Shown piece by piece: positions 19,238-29,700 of a stretch of DNA of 64,000 nucleotides. A program made the translations under genes and the position numbers. The stretch comes from Bifidobacterium olomucense. Lineage in GTDB: Bacteria; Actinomycetota; Actinomycetes; Actinomycetales; Bifidobacteriaceae. A model generated the notes under the pieces. It did no database searches. It was not told the origin of the DNA and saw only the letters and a list, made by a program, of their open reading frames with translations. The stretch spans positions 248,001-312,000 of the forward strand of contig NZ_JAAIIG010000002.1 in assembly GCF_012932375.1 (NCBI RefSeq). The letters are read 5' to 3'. How positions within the stretch are numbered: position 1 is the first letter of the stretch; every line of letters begins with the position of its first letter.

Positions 19238-19951
19238 TTACTCGTGTTCCGCGGTCTCGCCATCACGCCGATAGCTATTGACATGTCGGTGCATCGGAGT
19301 GGCGATGATCAGGTAGCTCACCCAAATGGCCAACGCCCAGAACGGGATGCCCATCAGCAGACGGGCCACACCAAGCGCCGCCACATGATCGGTCATATAC
19401 AGCGGCACCTGCACCAGCAAACGAAGCGCGAACAGGCCCGTCCACAATCCGGTGATGATCATATAGGCGCGTTTCAGATCACGATCGCCCATCCAATCAT
19501 GGAACCAAGCCGTAAAACGCTCCGTAGGCATCTGACGGATGAATTCCACCACCAGTCCCAATCCGGGTACGCGGACCGCCAACGATATGGACAGCAACAC
19601 CGCATACACCGTATTGGTCAGAAAACCCAGCATGTAATAGTTACGCGCCTCATGGCTTTTCCACGCCCAAATCAGACAGATGCCCACGGCCACCAAGCCG
19701 GAGAGCGCACCCATCAGCGACTGGCGTTGCACCAGACGTGCCAAAACCTGGATCAGCGCCAATACGGCAGATACCGCAATGGTGAGATTCAGATTGCTCG
19801 TGGCTACGAACAGCACCACGAACACCACGCCGGGCAGCATGGATTCGACAACGCCTCGCGGGCCTCCGATCGCTTCGATGATGGAGAAATCGTCACTGTC
19901 CGCGCCGGCGTCGGCCAATGCGGACAAGCCGGTGCGTTTCTTATCCGTCAT
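19238..19951 (-). CDS. DUF3159 membrane protein
   Basis: A 237-residue actinobacterial membrane protein of unknown function, with about six hydrophobic helices including VVESMLPGVVFVVLFVATSN, GALSGLVAVGICLIWAW, GLWTGLFALRLLVQVPLYM and GIPFWALAIWVSYLIIATPM. Family signatures are DFSIIEAIGGPRGVVESMLP and the central ARNYYMLGFLTNTVYAV. It starts 3 bases after the DUF3710 stop and ends 23 bases before the RNA methyltransferase, so the three form one operon. Confidence 0.9.
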   Translation of the reverse strand: MTDKKRTGLSALADAGADSDDFSIIEAIGGPRGVVESMLPGVVFVVLFVATSNLNLTIAVSAVLALIQVLARLVQRQSLMGALSGLVAVGICLIWAWKSHEARNYYMLGFLTNTVYAVLLSISLAVRVPGLGLVVEFIRQMPTERFTAWFHDWMGDRDLKRAYMIITGLWTGLFALRLLVQVPLYMTDHVAALGVARLLMGIPFWALAIWVSYLIIATPMHRHVNSYRRDGETAEHE

Positions 19952-19954
19952 AGA

Positions 19955-20812
19955 TCAGCGAACTTCGGAGAACATCGGGCCACGGGCCAGCGTGGTCTTC
20001 ACCTCGGTGGTCTGATCCTGGCTCAACGGGCCCTTCGGCTTGTTGTCCGGAATGTCCTTGAAGTGTTCCTTGCCACCATCCTGTCCTTCGGCTGCCGCGG
20101 CGGCGGCCTTCGCGGCCTTGCGCTCGGCAGGTGCCACCGGCGGATGCATCGGAATAAGGTCACGCGGGGCAAGCGGCTCGTCGCCGCGTTCCACGACGAT
20201 ATCGGCGAAGAACTTGTTCAGCGCTTCAGTTTCAGGGCTATCCGGGTCCACGGCCGCCTTGCCGGAGAAGATGCCGCGCAGCATCCAACGAGGACCATCC
20301 ACCGCCACGATGCGAGTCTCGACGGTTTTGCCGCCTTTGACGCTCACCGGCAGCTTGAGCTCGGTACCGAATACGCCCTCGGTTTCGGAAGCGTTCTTGT
20401 TGGCCTCGAGCAGGTCGGCGCGCACGTCATCCCACAGTCCCATGGTCTTGGGAGCCGCGAACGCCTCGATCTCCAGGCTGGAGGCACCATAGGTGATGGT
20501 CGAGCCGAGCACCTGACGAGTGGCGCGGTTGGCCTTGATGCGCAGTTCGATGCCTTGGAGGAACGGCAGGTAGTAGGCGCCCAAATCCAGATAATCGTCA
20601 TAATCAGGAACGTTGTCGTCATTGACGTCCCACGGTCCGCGTTCCTCGCCGCGACCCTCATATTCCCGGGAAGGCTCCGCCAACACGGTTTCGGCGCTCT
20701 GCGCCTTGGCGATGGCGTTGGCTTCCTCGGCGGCCACCTTGTCCTCGTCGACAGGTTCAACCGGCTCGGCTTCCTTCTTGTCCTTCTTCTTACCGAATCC
20801 GAACAGTCCCAT
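19955..20812 (-). CDS. DUF3710 protein
   Basis: A 285-residue soluble actinobacterial protein of unknown function, first gene of the DUF3710-DUF3159-methyltransferase operon. It has a basic then Glu/Ala-rich N-terminal tail (GLFGFGKKKDKKEAEPVEPV), the family entry motif GPWDVNDDNVPDYDDYLDLG, and then LPFLQGIELRIKANRATRQV and RIVAVDGPRWMLRGIFSGKA. In many actinobacteria this gene follows dut. GAGGAATT upstream of ATG 20812 is a good RBS. The 136-base gap to the divergent exonuclease gene carries TTATAC and a small GGTTGCAACC palindrome, probably promoter elements. Confidence 0.92.
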   Translation of the reverse strand: MGLFGFGKKKDKKEAEPVEPVDEDKVAAEEANAIAKAQSAETVLAEPSREYEGRGEERGPWDVNDDNVPDYDDYLDLGAYYLPFLQGIELRIKANRATRQVLGSTITYGASSLEIEAFAAPKTMGLWDDVRADLLEANKNASETEGVFGTELKLPVSVKGGKTVETRIVAVDGPRWMLRGIFSGKAAVDPDSPETEALNKFFADIVVERGDEPLAPRDLIPMHPPVAPAERKAAKAAAAAAEGQDGGKEHFKDIPDNKPKGPLSQDQTTEVKTTLARGPMFSEVR

Positions 20813-20948
20813 AATTCCTCGTTTCGTATAACGGTTGCAACCTTGCTAACACTAGCACCCAGTCTTAGAGAAAGCTGAACATCGGCACGGCAATACTATC
20901 GGCAAACGATCGGCCGGGTTGGTAGGCGGATTTGCATACTATGGCTCC

Positions 20949-21809
20949 ATGACCATCACTATCACCACATCCAACGTCAATGGCCTGCGAGCGGCCGACC
21001 GCAAAGGCATCGCACAGTGGGCTGGCAGACATACGCCAAACATCTGGTGCATGCAGGAAGTACGCGCCCCGCAGCCGGACATCGACAAGATTGTCAGCGA
21101 GTTCGCATTCGAATATGCCCAGGCCGGCGCTATTGCATCGGCTGAGGATTTCACGCTGACCAATGAAATATGTCGGGTCAAGGGCCGTGCCGGTGTGGCG
21201 CTGCTGTCCGATCTACCGGTGGTCGAGCAACGTTACGGGCTGCCGGGACTCACCGAAGACGTGGATTCCGGACGTTGGATCGAAACGGATATCCGCACGC
21301 CCGAAGGCTATACGATCACCGTGGTCTGCGTCTACGTGCATGCCGGCAACGTTGATGATCCGCTCAAAATGGAACAAAAATACCGTTTTCTGGACACCAT
21401 GTTGATTCGTATGGGCGAACTGCGCGACGAAGCCGCACGTGGCGGCAAACAGTCCGTACTGTGCGGCGATTTCAATATCGCGCACACTCCCCTGGATATC
21501 AAGAACGCCAAAGCGAACGAAACGCACGCCGGGTTCCTGCCCGAGGAACGTGCCTATGTCGACAAATGGCTGGATGAGTACGAATTCGTCGACGTGATGC
21601 GTGATCTGGCCGGCGACATTCAGGGCCCGTACACCTGGTGGAGTCAACGCGGCCGCGCGTTCGACAACAATGTCGGCTGGCGACTCGACTATCAGTTCGC
21701 CACTCCCGAACTCGCGGAAACCTCCCGCGGATTCGTAATCGACAAGGCGCCGACCTACGACCTGCGCTGGTCCGACCACGCTCCCCTGACGATCACGTAT
21801 GACGTGTGA
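20949..21809 (+). CDS. xth: Exodeoxyribonuclease III (AP endonuclease)
   Basis: A 286-residue Mg-dependent exonuclease/phosphatase-fold enzyme for base-excision repair at abasic sites. Motifs: TSNVNGLRAADRKGIAQWAG, WCMQEVRAP with the metal-binding Glu, KQSVLCGDFNIAHTPLDIKN (Asp-Phe-Asn), YTWWSQRGRAFDNNVGWRLD, and the C-terminal RWSDHAPLTI with the catalytic Asp-His. ATG 20949 begins just before the first beta strand; 10 further in-frame codons upstream are possible and the RBS is poor. It converges on the peptide transporter operon across the hairpin region at 21831-22172. Confidence 0.94.
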   Translation: MTITITTSNVNGLRAADRKGIAQWAGRHTPNIWCMQEVRAPQPDIDKIVSEFAFEYAQAGAIASAEDFTLTNEICRVKGRAGVALLSDLPVVEQRYGLPGLTEDVDSGRWIETDIRTPEGYTITVVCVYVHAGNVDDPLKMEQKYRFLDTMLIRMGELRDEAARGGKQSVLCGDFNIAHTPLDIKNAKANETHAGFLPEERAYVDKWLDEYEFVDVMRDLAGDIQGPYTWWSQRGRAFDNNVGWRLDYQFATPELAETSRGFVIDKAPTYDLRWSDHAPLTITYDV

Positions 21810-21830
21810 TTTTCGGGTAGTCGTGAGGCC

Positions 21831-21920
21831 GGTGGAGGTTGGGAGGTATGTTGTCTGACACGCTCCGGGCCGCTCAGGCCAAGTCTTTACGGTCAGACAA
21901 CATACCTCCCAGCCTCCACC
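21831..21920. repeat. Long hairpin 1 of a three-hairpin array
   Basis: Arms 21831-21859 and 21892-21920 are complementary at 28 of 29 positions; the exception would be a G-U pair in plus-strand RNA. The loop (21857-21894 including the last stem bases) begins GACACGCTC, contains GGCC twice, and ends TTTACGGTC, a diverged copy of the core in hairpins 2 and 3. Confidence 0.9.
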
Positions 21921-21963
21921 TCCGCGGCAGAAAAAAGTACTACGAAAAAAGCGAAGCCCAGTA

Positions 21964-22042
21964 ATGGTTGGGGTATGCGTTGCTGGACACACTCAAGGCC
22001 GTTTGGCCAAGCTTACAGTCCAGCAACACATACCCCAACCAT
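21964..22042. repeat. Long hairpin 2 of a three-hairpin array
   Basis: Arms 21964-21988 and 22018-22042 pair at 24 of 25 positions; the single difference would be a G-U pair in minus-strand RNA. The 35-base core at 21986-22020 starts GACACACTCAAGG and ends GCTTACAGTC. The stem resembles hairpin 1 in part (GGTTGGG and GGTATG elements). Confidence 0.9.
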
Positions 22043-22085
22043 CACCTCCGCATCAGCCATATAAACACAATTATTAATGCGATAA

Positions 22086-22172
22086 GGCGAAGCCCGGCAT
22101 ACATAGTGACCGACTGTAAGCTTGGCCAAACGGCCTTGAGTGTGTCGGGCACTATGTATGCCGGGCTTCGCC
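22086..22172. repeat. Long hairpin 3 of a three-hairpin array (inverted core)
   Basis: Arms 22086-22114 and 22144-22172 pair at 28 of 29 positions. The core at 22112-22146 is the exact reverse complement (35 of 35) of the core of hairpin 2, although the stem is largely different. The hairpin begins with GGCGAAGCCC; the same GCGAAGCCC occurs at 21951-21959 just before hairpin 2. It ends 22 bases before the end of the peptide ABC ATPase gene. Confidence 0.9.
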
Positions 22173-22193
22173 GGCAACTGCCGGAAGCTGGAA

Positions 22194-24209
<2,016 letters not shown>

Positions 24210-24231
24210 ATTGTTTCCTCTACTCCCTTGC

Positions 24232-25236
24232 TCAGGCCGTACGGCTCTTCGGGTCAAGAGCGTCCTTGACGGCGTCGCCCATCATGATGAACGCAAGCAC
24301 GGTGATGGCCAGTGCGGCGGACGGGTAGAACAGCACGAGCGGGTCGGTCTGTAGGTTGGTCTGGGCGCTGGAGATATCGCCGCCCCAGCTCACGGTGGTG
24401 GTGGGCAAGCCCACACCAAGGAAGCTCAGCGTTGCTTCGGCCACAATGTAGGAAGCCAGAGACGTGGTGCCAATCACGATGATCGGGGCCAGCGAGTTCG
24501 GCAGGATGTGGCGGAACAGGTTGCGCATAGGCGTAGAACCCAGTGCGGTGGATGCGGTGTTGAACTCGAGGTTCTTGGCTTCGAGCACTGCGCTTCGTGC
24601 GATACGGCATACACCAACCCAGCCGAAGAGTGCCAGCACGAGCACGACCTTCCAGATGGACTTGGAGGACTTGAACATCTGCAGCACAACGATGGCGCCG
24701 AGCAACATCGGCAGTGCGAAGAAGATATCGGTGATACGGCTCAGCACGGCGTCAATCCAACCGCCGCAGAAACCGGCGATGGCGCCGATCAGGGTGCCGA
24801 TGAGCACCACCATCAGCGTGGAGAACACGCCGACGGACAGGGAGGTTCGGGTGCCGTACACCACGCGGGTGTACACGTCGCAACCCTGCAGGTCGAAGCC
24901 GAAGGGGTGGCCGGATTCGGCCGGGCTCAGCGAGTTGGCCAGATCGCAAGCGTTCGGATCCTGCTTGGTGAACAGGCCCGGCGCGAGGGCCACGACGATG
25001 ATGAAGATGATGACCAAGCCAGAGATGATGAACAGCGGGTTGCGGCGCAGGGTACGCCAAGCGTCCGCCCACATGCTGGTGGCCGGGGCGGATTCGTCCA
25101 CGGAGTCCACGTCCTGCAGGGGGGTCTCCTCGATGGGGGCCACGTAGCGGTCCTGGCCGGGCAGGGTCTCCATGAAATACTCGGTGCCGGGCTCGCCGGA
25201 CTCGTTGAGCTCGTTTTCAGTGGTGTTGTTTGTCAT
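24232..25236 (-). CDS. Oligopeptide ABC transporter permease (OppC)
   Basis: A 334-residue inner-membrane permease. An acidic cytoplasmic N-terminus of about 70 residues precedes TM1 (LFIISGLVIIFIIVVALAPG), then the OppC_N element, periplasmic HPFGFDLQGCDVYTRVVYGT, and the BPD_transp_1 domain with the EAA-loop-like stretch ARSAVLEAKNLEFNTASTAL and FRHILPNSLAPIIVIGTTSL. The C-terminus ends DAVKDALDPKSRTA, as is usual for this family. GGGAGGAG upstream supports the start. It sits between the OppB and OppDF genes with gaps of about 21-22 bases. Confidence 0.96.
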   Translation of the reverse strand: MTNNTTENELNESGEPGTEYFMETLPGQDRYVAPIEETPLQDVDSVDESAPATSMWADAWRTLRRNPLFIISGLVIIFIIVVALAPGLFTKQDPNACDLANSLSPAESGHPFGFDLQGCDVYTRVVYGTRTSLSVGVFSTLMVVLIGTLIGAIAGFCGGWIDAVLSRITDIFFALPMLLGAIVVLQMFKSSKSIWKVVLVLALFGWVGVCRIARSAVLEAKNLEFNTASTALGSTPMRNLFRHILPNSLAPIIVIGTTSLASYIVAEATLSFLGVGLPTTTVSWGGDISSAQTNLQTDPLVLFYPSAALAITVLAFIMMGDAVKDALDPKSRTA

Positions 25237-25257
25237 TTTCGTTCACTCCTCCCCTTC

Positions 25258-26184
25258 TCACGCGTAACGGATTCGCGGATCGAGGGCCGCGTACAGCATG
25301 TCGACGACGAGGTTGCACACCACGAAGATCAGCATGAGCAACGTGACGATGGACACCACCAGATTGGCCTCGCCCTTCAGGATGGACTGGTAGGTCAGGA
25401 AGCCGATGCCGTGGATGTTGAAGATCTGCTCGGTGATCATGGCGCCGCCCATCAGGCCGCCGATGTCCTGGCCCAGGTAGGTGACGACCGGGATCAGGGA
25501 GTTGCGCAGCACGTGGCGCAGCATCACCTGACCGTTGTTCATGCCCTTGGCGCGGGCGGTACGCACGTAGTCCTCGGCGATGTTGGAGGAGATTTCAGCG
25601 CGGGTCAGACGGATGATATATGCCATTGACACTGAGCCAAGCACCATAGCCGGCATCAGCAAATCAAGGAAGGTTGGATCGGCTCCAGCGGTCACCGGCA
25701 GGATGGACCACTGGATGCCGAGCAGGTACTGCAGCACGAAGCCGGTGACGAAGGTCGGCACGGAGATGAGGAGCAGGGAGACGATCAGGATGACCGTGTC
25801 GTACCACTTGCCCTTCTTGAGGCCCGAGATGATGCCGAAGGTCACGCCGAAGATGGCCTCGAACACGAACGCCATCAGGCCGAGCTTGATGGTGACCGGG
25901 AAGGCGCGGGCGATCTCGTCGATGACGGGCTGTCCGGCGAAGGTATTGCCGAAGTCGAGGGTCAGCGCGTTCTTCAGATAAATGAAGTACTGGATGATGA
26001 ACGGCTGATCGAGGTGGTATTCCGCGCGGATCTGGGCCGCGACGGCCTCATTGATGGGCTTGTCGCCGAACATGGCCTTGACGGGATCGCCAGGCAGCAG
26101 GAAGACAAGCGCATACACCAGAAGCGTCGTGCCGAGAACCACGGGGATCATCTGCAGAATGCGTCGCAGAAGATACTTACCCAT
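25258..26184 (-). CDS. Oligopeptide ABC transporter permease (OppB)
   Basis: A 308-residue six-helix permease that forms the peptide channel with OppC. It starts with the family N-terminus MGKYLLRRILQMIPVVLGTT, then VFLLPGDPVKAMFG, FGNTFAGQPVIDEIARAFPV, the EAA motif region EDYVRTARAKGMNNGQVMLR, and ends VVDMLYAALDPRIRYA. AAGGAGCAACC precedes the ATG. A terminator-like hairpin (26402-26436) separates it from the binding-protein gene. Confidence 0.97.
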   Translation of the reverse strand: MGKYLLRRILQMIPVVLGTTLLVYALVFLLPGDPVKAMFGDKPINEAVAAQIRAEYHLDQPFIIQYFIYLKNALTLDFGNTFAGQPVIDEIARAFPVTIKLGLMAFVFEAIFGVTFGIISGLKKGKWYDTVILIVSLLLISVPTFVTGFVLQYLLGIQWSILPVTAGADPTFLDLLMPAMVLGSVSMAYIIRLTRAEISSNIAEDYVRTARAKGMNNGQVMLRHVLRNSLIPVVTYLGQDIGGLMGGAMITEQIFNIHGIGFLTYQSILKGEANLVVSIVTLLMLIFVVCNLVVDMLYAALDPRIRYA

Positions 26185-26401
26185 AACGGTTGCTCCTTAT
26201 TTCATGAACCGGCCGTCAGGAGGATACAGTGCACCCTTGCCGGTCGACAAATACTCCGACAGTCTACCCTATGCCTTGACGGAGGTATGTAAACTTCTGT
26301 TAATTTGGCCGATTATTAGGCGTAGACGAAGTTTTTTCACTGTTTTCGACCCTTTGCTTTACGCGGCAATCACAGAATTTCGAAAACTCTCTTGCAATAC
26401 G

Positions 26402-26436
26402 AAAAGGGACGGGGATCGAAAGATCCTCGCCCCTTT
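26402..26436 (-). terminator. Hairpin between binding-protein and permease genes
   Basis: AAAGGG-CGGGGATC pairs with GATCC-CGCCCCTTT around a GAAA tetraloop, and the minus-strand transcript continues TTTTC. It lies 41 bases after the binding-protein stop and within the 292-base gap before OppB. Such internal terminators usually lower membrane-component expression relative to the binding protein. Confidence 0.78.
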
Positions 26437-26476
26437 GATTACCGAACTAGCGTTCGATGTTCAGATGAGATTCAAC

Positions 26477-28120
26477 TCACTTCTTGGACATCTCGGTGTA
26501 GGTCGGGAGGTTCTGCCAGTCCATACCGAAGCCGGACTTGACGGACAGGGAAGCGACGCCGGAAGCGTTGGAGTAGTACAGCGGGATGGCCGGCAGATCC
26601 TTGAGGAGGATCTCCTGAGCCTGCTGGTACAGCTTGTTGGCGGAGTCGGTGTCCTTGGCGGCAGCGGCCTGCAGGCACAGATCATCGAAGGCGGAGTTCT
26701 TGTAATCGCCATCGTTGGAGCCCTTGCCATCAGCGGCGGCGGTGGAGTACAGCTGCCACAGGTAGTTCTCGGCGGACGGGTAATCAGGCTGCCAGCCGGT
26801 ACGGAAGGCACCGGTCATCTGACGGTTGGTGACCGCGTCGCGGAACTCCTGGAAGGTCGGGATCGGGTTGGTGGCGGCGTCGATGCCCAGATTCTTCTTG
26901 AGCTGGTTCACAACGGCGTCGTAGATCGGCTTTGCACCACCATCAGCGTTGTAGGAGAAGGTGAGGGTGCCGGTGTACTTGGAGATGGCGTCGGCCTTGG
27001 CCCACAGCTCCTTGGCCTTGGAGGCGTTGAACTTCAGGTTGTCGGAGCCGGTCAGGGAATCGGAGTAGCCAGGGGTCTTCGGGGAGGTGAAGTCGGTGGC
27101 GGCGGTAGCGTTGCCGTTGAGCACCTTGTCGATGATCTGGTCACGATCGATGGCCATAGAGATGGCCTCACGACGCAGCTGGCCTTCCTCGTCGTTCTTG
27201 AAGTGCTCAAGGGTGGACGGAATGGTGAAGGTCTGGATCACGGAGCCGGCCTCGGAGTACGGCTGGACCTTCTTGTCGGACTTGAAAGTCTTGGTGAAGG
27301 AAGCCGGGACGGACTCCATCACGTCGAGGGCGCCGTTGTTGGACTGAATGTCACGGTAGGCGGCGGTGTCATCGGTGTAGACCTTGAAGGTCACGCCGTC
27401 GTTCTTGACATCCTCGTTGCCCTTGTAATCGGTGTTCTTGACCAGTTCGATCTGCTTGTTGTGATCCCAGGACTTGAACTTGTACGGGCCGTTGCCGACC
27501 GGGGCCTCGCCGAAGGCCTTCGGATCCTTGTAGAAGGACTCAGGCAGCGGGGCGAAGGCCAGATAGCCGACCTTGACCGGGAACATGGAATCGGACTGGT
27601 TCAGGTCAACGGTGAAAGTGCTGTCGTCCACGACCTTGAGGCCGGAGAGCTGCTCGTCACCCTTCAGTCCATCCTTCTGCAGGTCATCGTAGCCCTTGAT
27701 GGTGGAGAAGAAGGAGGAGGCCTTCTGGGCGTTCTTGGCGTTGGCGGCGTAGGACCAAGCCTTGGTGAAGGACTCGGCGGTCACCGGGGTGCCATCCGTG
27801 AACTTCCAACCAGACTTCAGCTTGATGGTGTACTGGGTGGCGTCGTCGTTCGGGGTGATGGACTCAGCAACCTCATTGGAGGCGTTGCCGTCCTTGTCGA
27901 AGGAGACGAGGCGGGAGAACAGCAGGTCGCCCGGCTTGCCGCCACCGGTCTCGTTGGTGTTGGACGGAATCAGCGGGTTCTGCGGCTCGGAGTTGTATGC
28001 GTAGATGATGTTCGCACCGCCATCGGCCGTGGTGGAAGCGTTGTTGCTGCCGCCGCAGGCACTCAGCAGCATGGCCACGGAGCAGGCCATGGCCGCGAAA
28101 GCAAGAGCTTTCTTCTTCAT
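26477..28120 (-). CDS. Oligopeptide ABC transporter substrate-binding lipoprotein (OppA/DppA, SBP family 5)
   Basis: A 547-residue surface lipoprotein that captures peptides for the Opp importer. The signal peptide MKKKALAFAAMACSVAMLLS ends in lipobox LLSAC followed by a GGSNNAS linker. SBP_bac_5 features: IIYAYNSEPQNPLIPSNTNE, YTIKLKSGWKFTDGTPVTAE (the usual WSDGKPVTA-like signature), EAPVGNGPYKFKSWDHNKQI, REAISMAIDRDQIIDKVLNG, and late GAFRTGWQPDYPSAENYLWQ. GGAGAAATC precedes ATG 28120. First gene of the opp operon, with a long structured leader. Confidence 0.96.
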   Translation of the reverse strand: MKKKALAFAAMACSVAMLLSACGGSNNASTTADGGANIIYAYNSEPQNPLIPSNTNETGGGKPGDLLFSRLVSFDKDGNASNEVAESITPNDDATQYTIKLKSGWKFTDGTPVTAESFTKAWSYAANAKNAQKASSFFSTIKGYDDLQKDGLKGDEQLSGLKVVDDSTFTVDLNQSDSMFPVKVGYLAFAPLPESFYKDPKAFGEAPVGNGPYKFKSWDHNKQIELVKNTDYKGNEDVKNDGVTFKVYTDDTAAYRDIQSNNGALDVMESVPASFTKTFKSDKKVQPYSEAGSVIQTFTIPSTLEHFKNDEEGQLRREAISMAIDRDQIIDKVLNGNATAATDFTSPKTPGYSDSLTGSDNLKFNASKAKELWAKADAISKYTGTLTFSYNADGGAKPIYDAVVNQLKKNLGIDAATNPIPTFQEFRDAVTNRQMTGAFRTGWQPDYPSAENYLWQLYSTAAADGKGSNDGDYKNSAFDDLCLQAAAAKDTDSANKLYQQAQEILLKDLPAIPLYYSNASGVASLSVKSGFGMDWQNLPTYTEMSKK

Positions 28121-28532
28121 TGATTTCTCCTATTCATTAGGTTGTGGGGCGTTGCAGTCCCACCTCATGCGAACGGGGTTGGCTTATGCGCCGCTTACCT
28201 GCGGTCGCATGAAGACCAACCCCGTTGCTGATTGATTGCATTGTCTCGCACTTCGGAGACAAGAAGCAAATTTCATGTTACATCCATGTAAAATCGCAGC
28301 CCTTTCAAGGGCTACATTCAGCGTCGCCACAGGTAGATAAGACACAGTTCGCAAATGTCCATATTCCGGACATGCCCAAATGAATCACTGCCGGCATGGT
28401 TCCTGCACGCCCATCGATCAATCATCGATCGATGCGTGAATGTCACACAGGTCCAGCACATATCCGCGCATGGCACGGCATCGATGAATCGATCGGATAG
28501 CGCAGATGCCATCCACGCCGAATGCCGAGCGT
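28121..28532 (-). promoter_or_regulatory. Palindrome-rich leader and regulatory region of the opp operon
   Basis: No gene is evident in these 412 bases. They carry several inverted repeats: AACGGGGTTGG/CCAACCCCGTT (28172-28182, 28216-28226) with CATGCGA/TCGCATG inside; TTGTCTC/GAGACAA (28241-28247, 28256-28262); a perfect TTACAT-CC-ATGTAA (28278-28291); and ATGTCC/GGACAT (28355-28360, 28368-28373). A weak minus-strand promoter could be TTGCTT (28267-28272), an 18-base spacer and GACAAT. The site at 28278-28291 has the form of a dimeric-repressor operator; the repeat nearest the gene would fold in the 5' UTR. Assignment to regulation is inference. Confidence 0.5.
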
Positions 28533-29513
28533 TCACGCCCGCGGAAAGGCCTGCGCATACCGGCTTTTCAACTGTTCAATGGACACGTGTGTATACCGTT
28601 GCGTGGTTTTCAGCGAAGAATGCCCAAGCATCTCCTGCACCTCACGCAAATCCGCACCGCCGTCGAGCATGTGCGTGGCGGCGGAATGACGCAACGCATG
28701 GGGACTGATATCCGGCACGCCGGCCTGTCTGGCCGCCCGGTGCACGATGCCCCGCGCCACACGCTGATCCAGTCTGCCGCCGCGCGCCCCCAAGAACAGC
28801 GCATCGATCTGTCCATGCTGCCGCTCCCCCATCTTTGCAGTCTCGGCGTTCTCCTGCATCAGGGCCGGACGACCCCGTTCCAGCCATGTTTCCAAGGCAT
28901 GCAACGCCGGTACTCCAAACGGCACCACCCGCTGTTTGCGCCCCTTACCCATCACTCGTATGGTCCGATTGGAAAAATCAATGTCGTCAACGTCCAACGC
29001 CACCAATTCGGCGATGCGGATACCGGTGGCATACAGCATTTCCAGCACCGCCGCATCACGCTGATGCTCGGCCTCGGCCCGTCTGCCGCTTTCCGGCATG
29101 TGTCTGCCACCGTTCACCGTGCGCCCGCCGTTGGACGAATCGTTGGTATCCAGTAATTGCTCCGCCTGGGATTCGGTCAGCACCGCCGGCAAGGTGTCCG
29201 GAATCGTCGGGGTCATCAGCGTGGCAGCGGGATTGACCCGCACCACACCATGATCGTGCGCCCAAGCGAAAAACCCACGCACGGCCACGGTTTTTCGTGC
29301 CATGCTGCTTCTGGCATGGTTGCGGGATGTCTGAGCCATCCAACTGCGCAAATCGTCCAAGGTGATTTCGTTCAGATCTTCGACGCCGCGCAGTTCGAAA
29401 AGACGCAGGCATGCTTCAACATCAGCCCGATACGCTTTCAGCGTATTTGTGGACAATCCACGATTGGCTTTCAGATGAAGAACAAAGGAATCGACACTGC
29501 CTTCAAACCGCAT
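28533..29513 (-). CDS. xerC: Tyrosine recombinase XerC
   Basis: A 326-residue recombinase that, with XerD, resolves chromosome dimers at dif. The N-terminal SAM-like core-binding domain is FEGSVDSFVLHLKANRGLST onward. Catalytic residues: R in LYATGIRIAELVALD, K in VMGKGRKQRVVP, HxxR in SPHALRHSAATHMLDGG, H in MLGHSSLKTTQ, and nucleophile Y in QRYTHV. A hydrophilic insertion (NDSSNGGRTVNGGRHMPESG) sits just before the catalytic domain. Start ATG 29513 is chosen because AGAGGTGATC is properly spaced; a GTG two codons upstream overlaps the RBS. It is divergent from an ABC exporter. The second Xer gene is at 62633. Confidence 0.9.
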   Translation of the reverse strand: MRFEGSVDSFVLHLKANRGLSTNTLKAYRADVEACLRLFELRGVEDLNEITLDDLRSWMAQTSRNHARSSMARKTVAVRGFFAWAHDHGVVRVNPAATLMTPTIPDTLPAVLTESQAEQLLDTNDSSNGGRTVNGGRHMPESGRRAEAEHQRDAAVLEMLYATGIRIAELVALDVDDIDFSNRTIRVMGKGRKQRVVPFGVPALHALETWLERGRPALMQENAETAKMGERQHGQIDALFLGARGGRLDQRVARGIVHRAARQAGVPDISPHALRHSAATHMLDGGADLREVQEMLGHSSLKTTQRYTHVSIEQLKSRYAQAFPRA

Positions 29514-29700
29514 GATCACCTCTGTTCATTTTCCGCCAACCGTCATTTCATTACACTATAGGCATATGGCCGGCACGGAGTATGTTCATGTACTCAGCGC
29601 ATCATGCGCGATCATGCGACATGAGATCATGCACTATATGGTGGCTGCCCCGCTCCGAGGCACAGGCAGAGGCTCTTGCGAAGAAAAGGATGTAAGGCGT

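Noticed and set aside
21831..22172. Ordinary Rho-independent terminators only
   Set aside because: The hairpins lie between convergent genes and may terminate, but stems of 25-29 bp, 35-base conserved loops and the inverted core copy go beyond what a terminator needs.
26051..28123. A 690-codon plus-strand frame over oppA
   Set aside because: Leu/Val/Gly-rich antisense shadow of the binding-protein gene.
28533..29513. Integrase of a mobile element
   Set aside because: A tyrosine recombinase, but with XerC-like length and motifs, next to no phage or plasmid genes and without att-like repeats.
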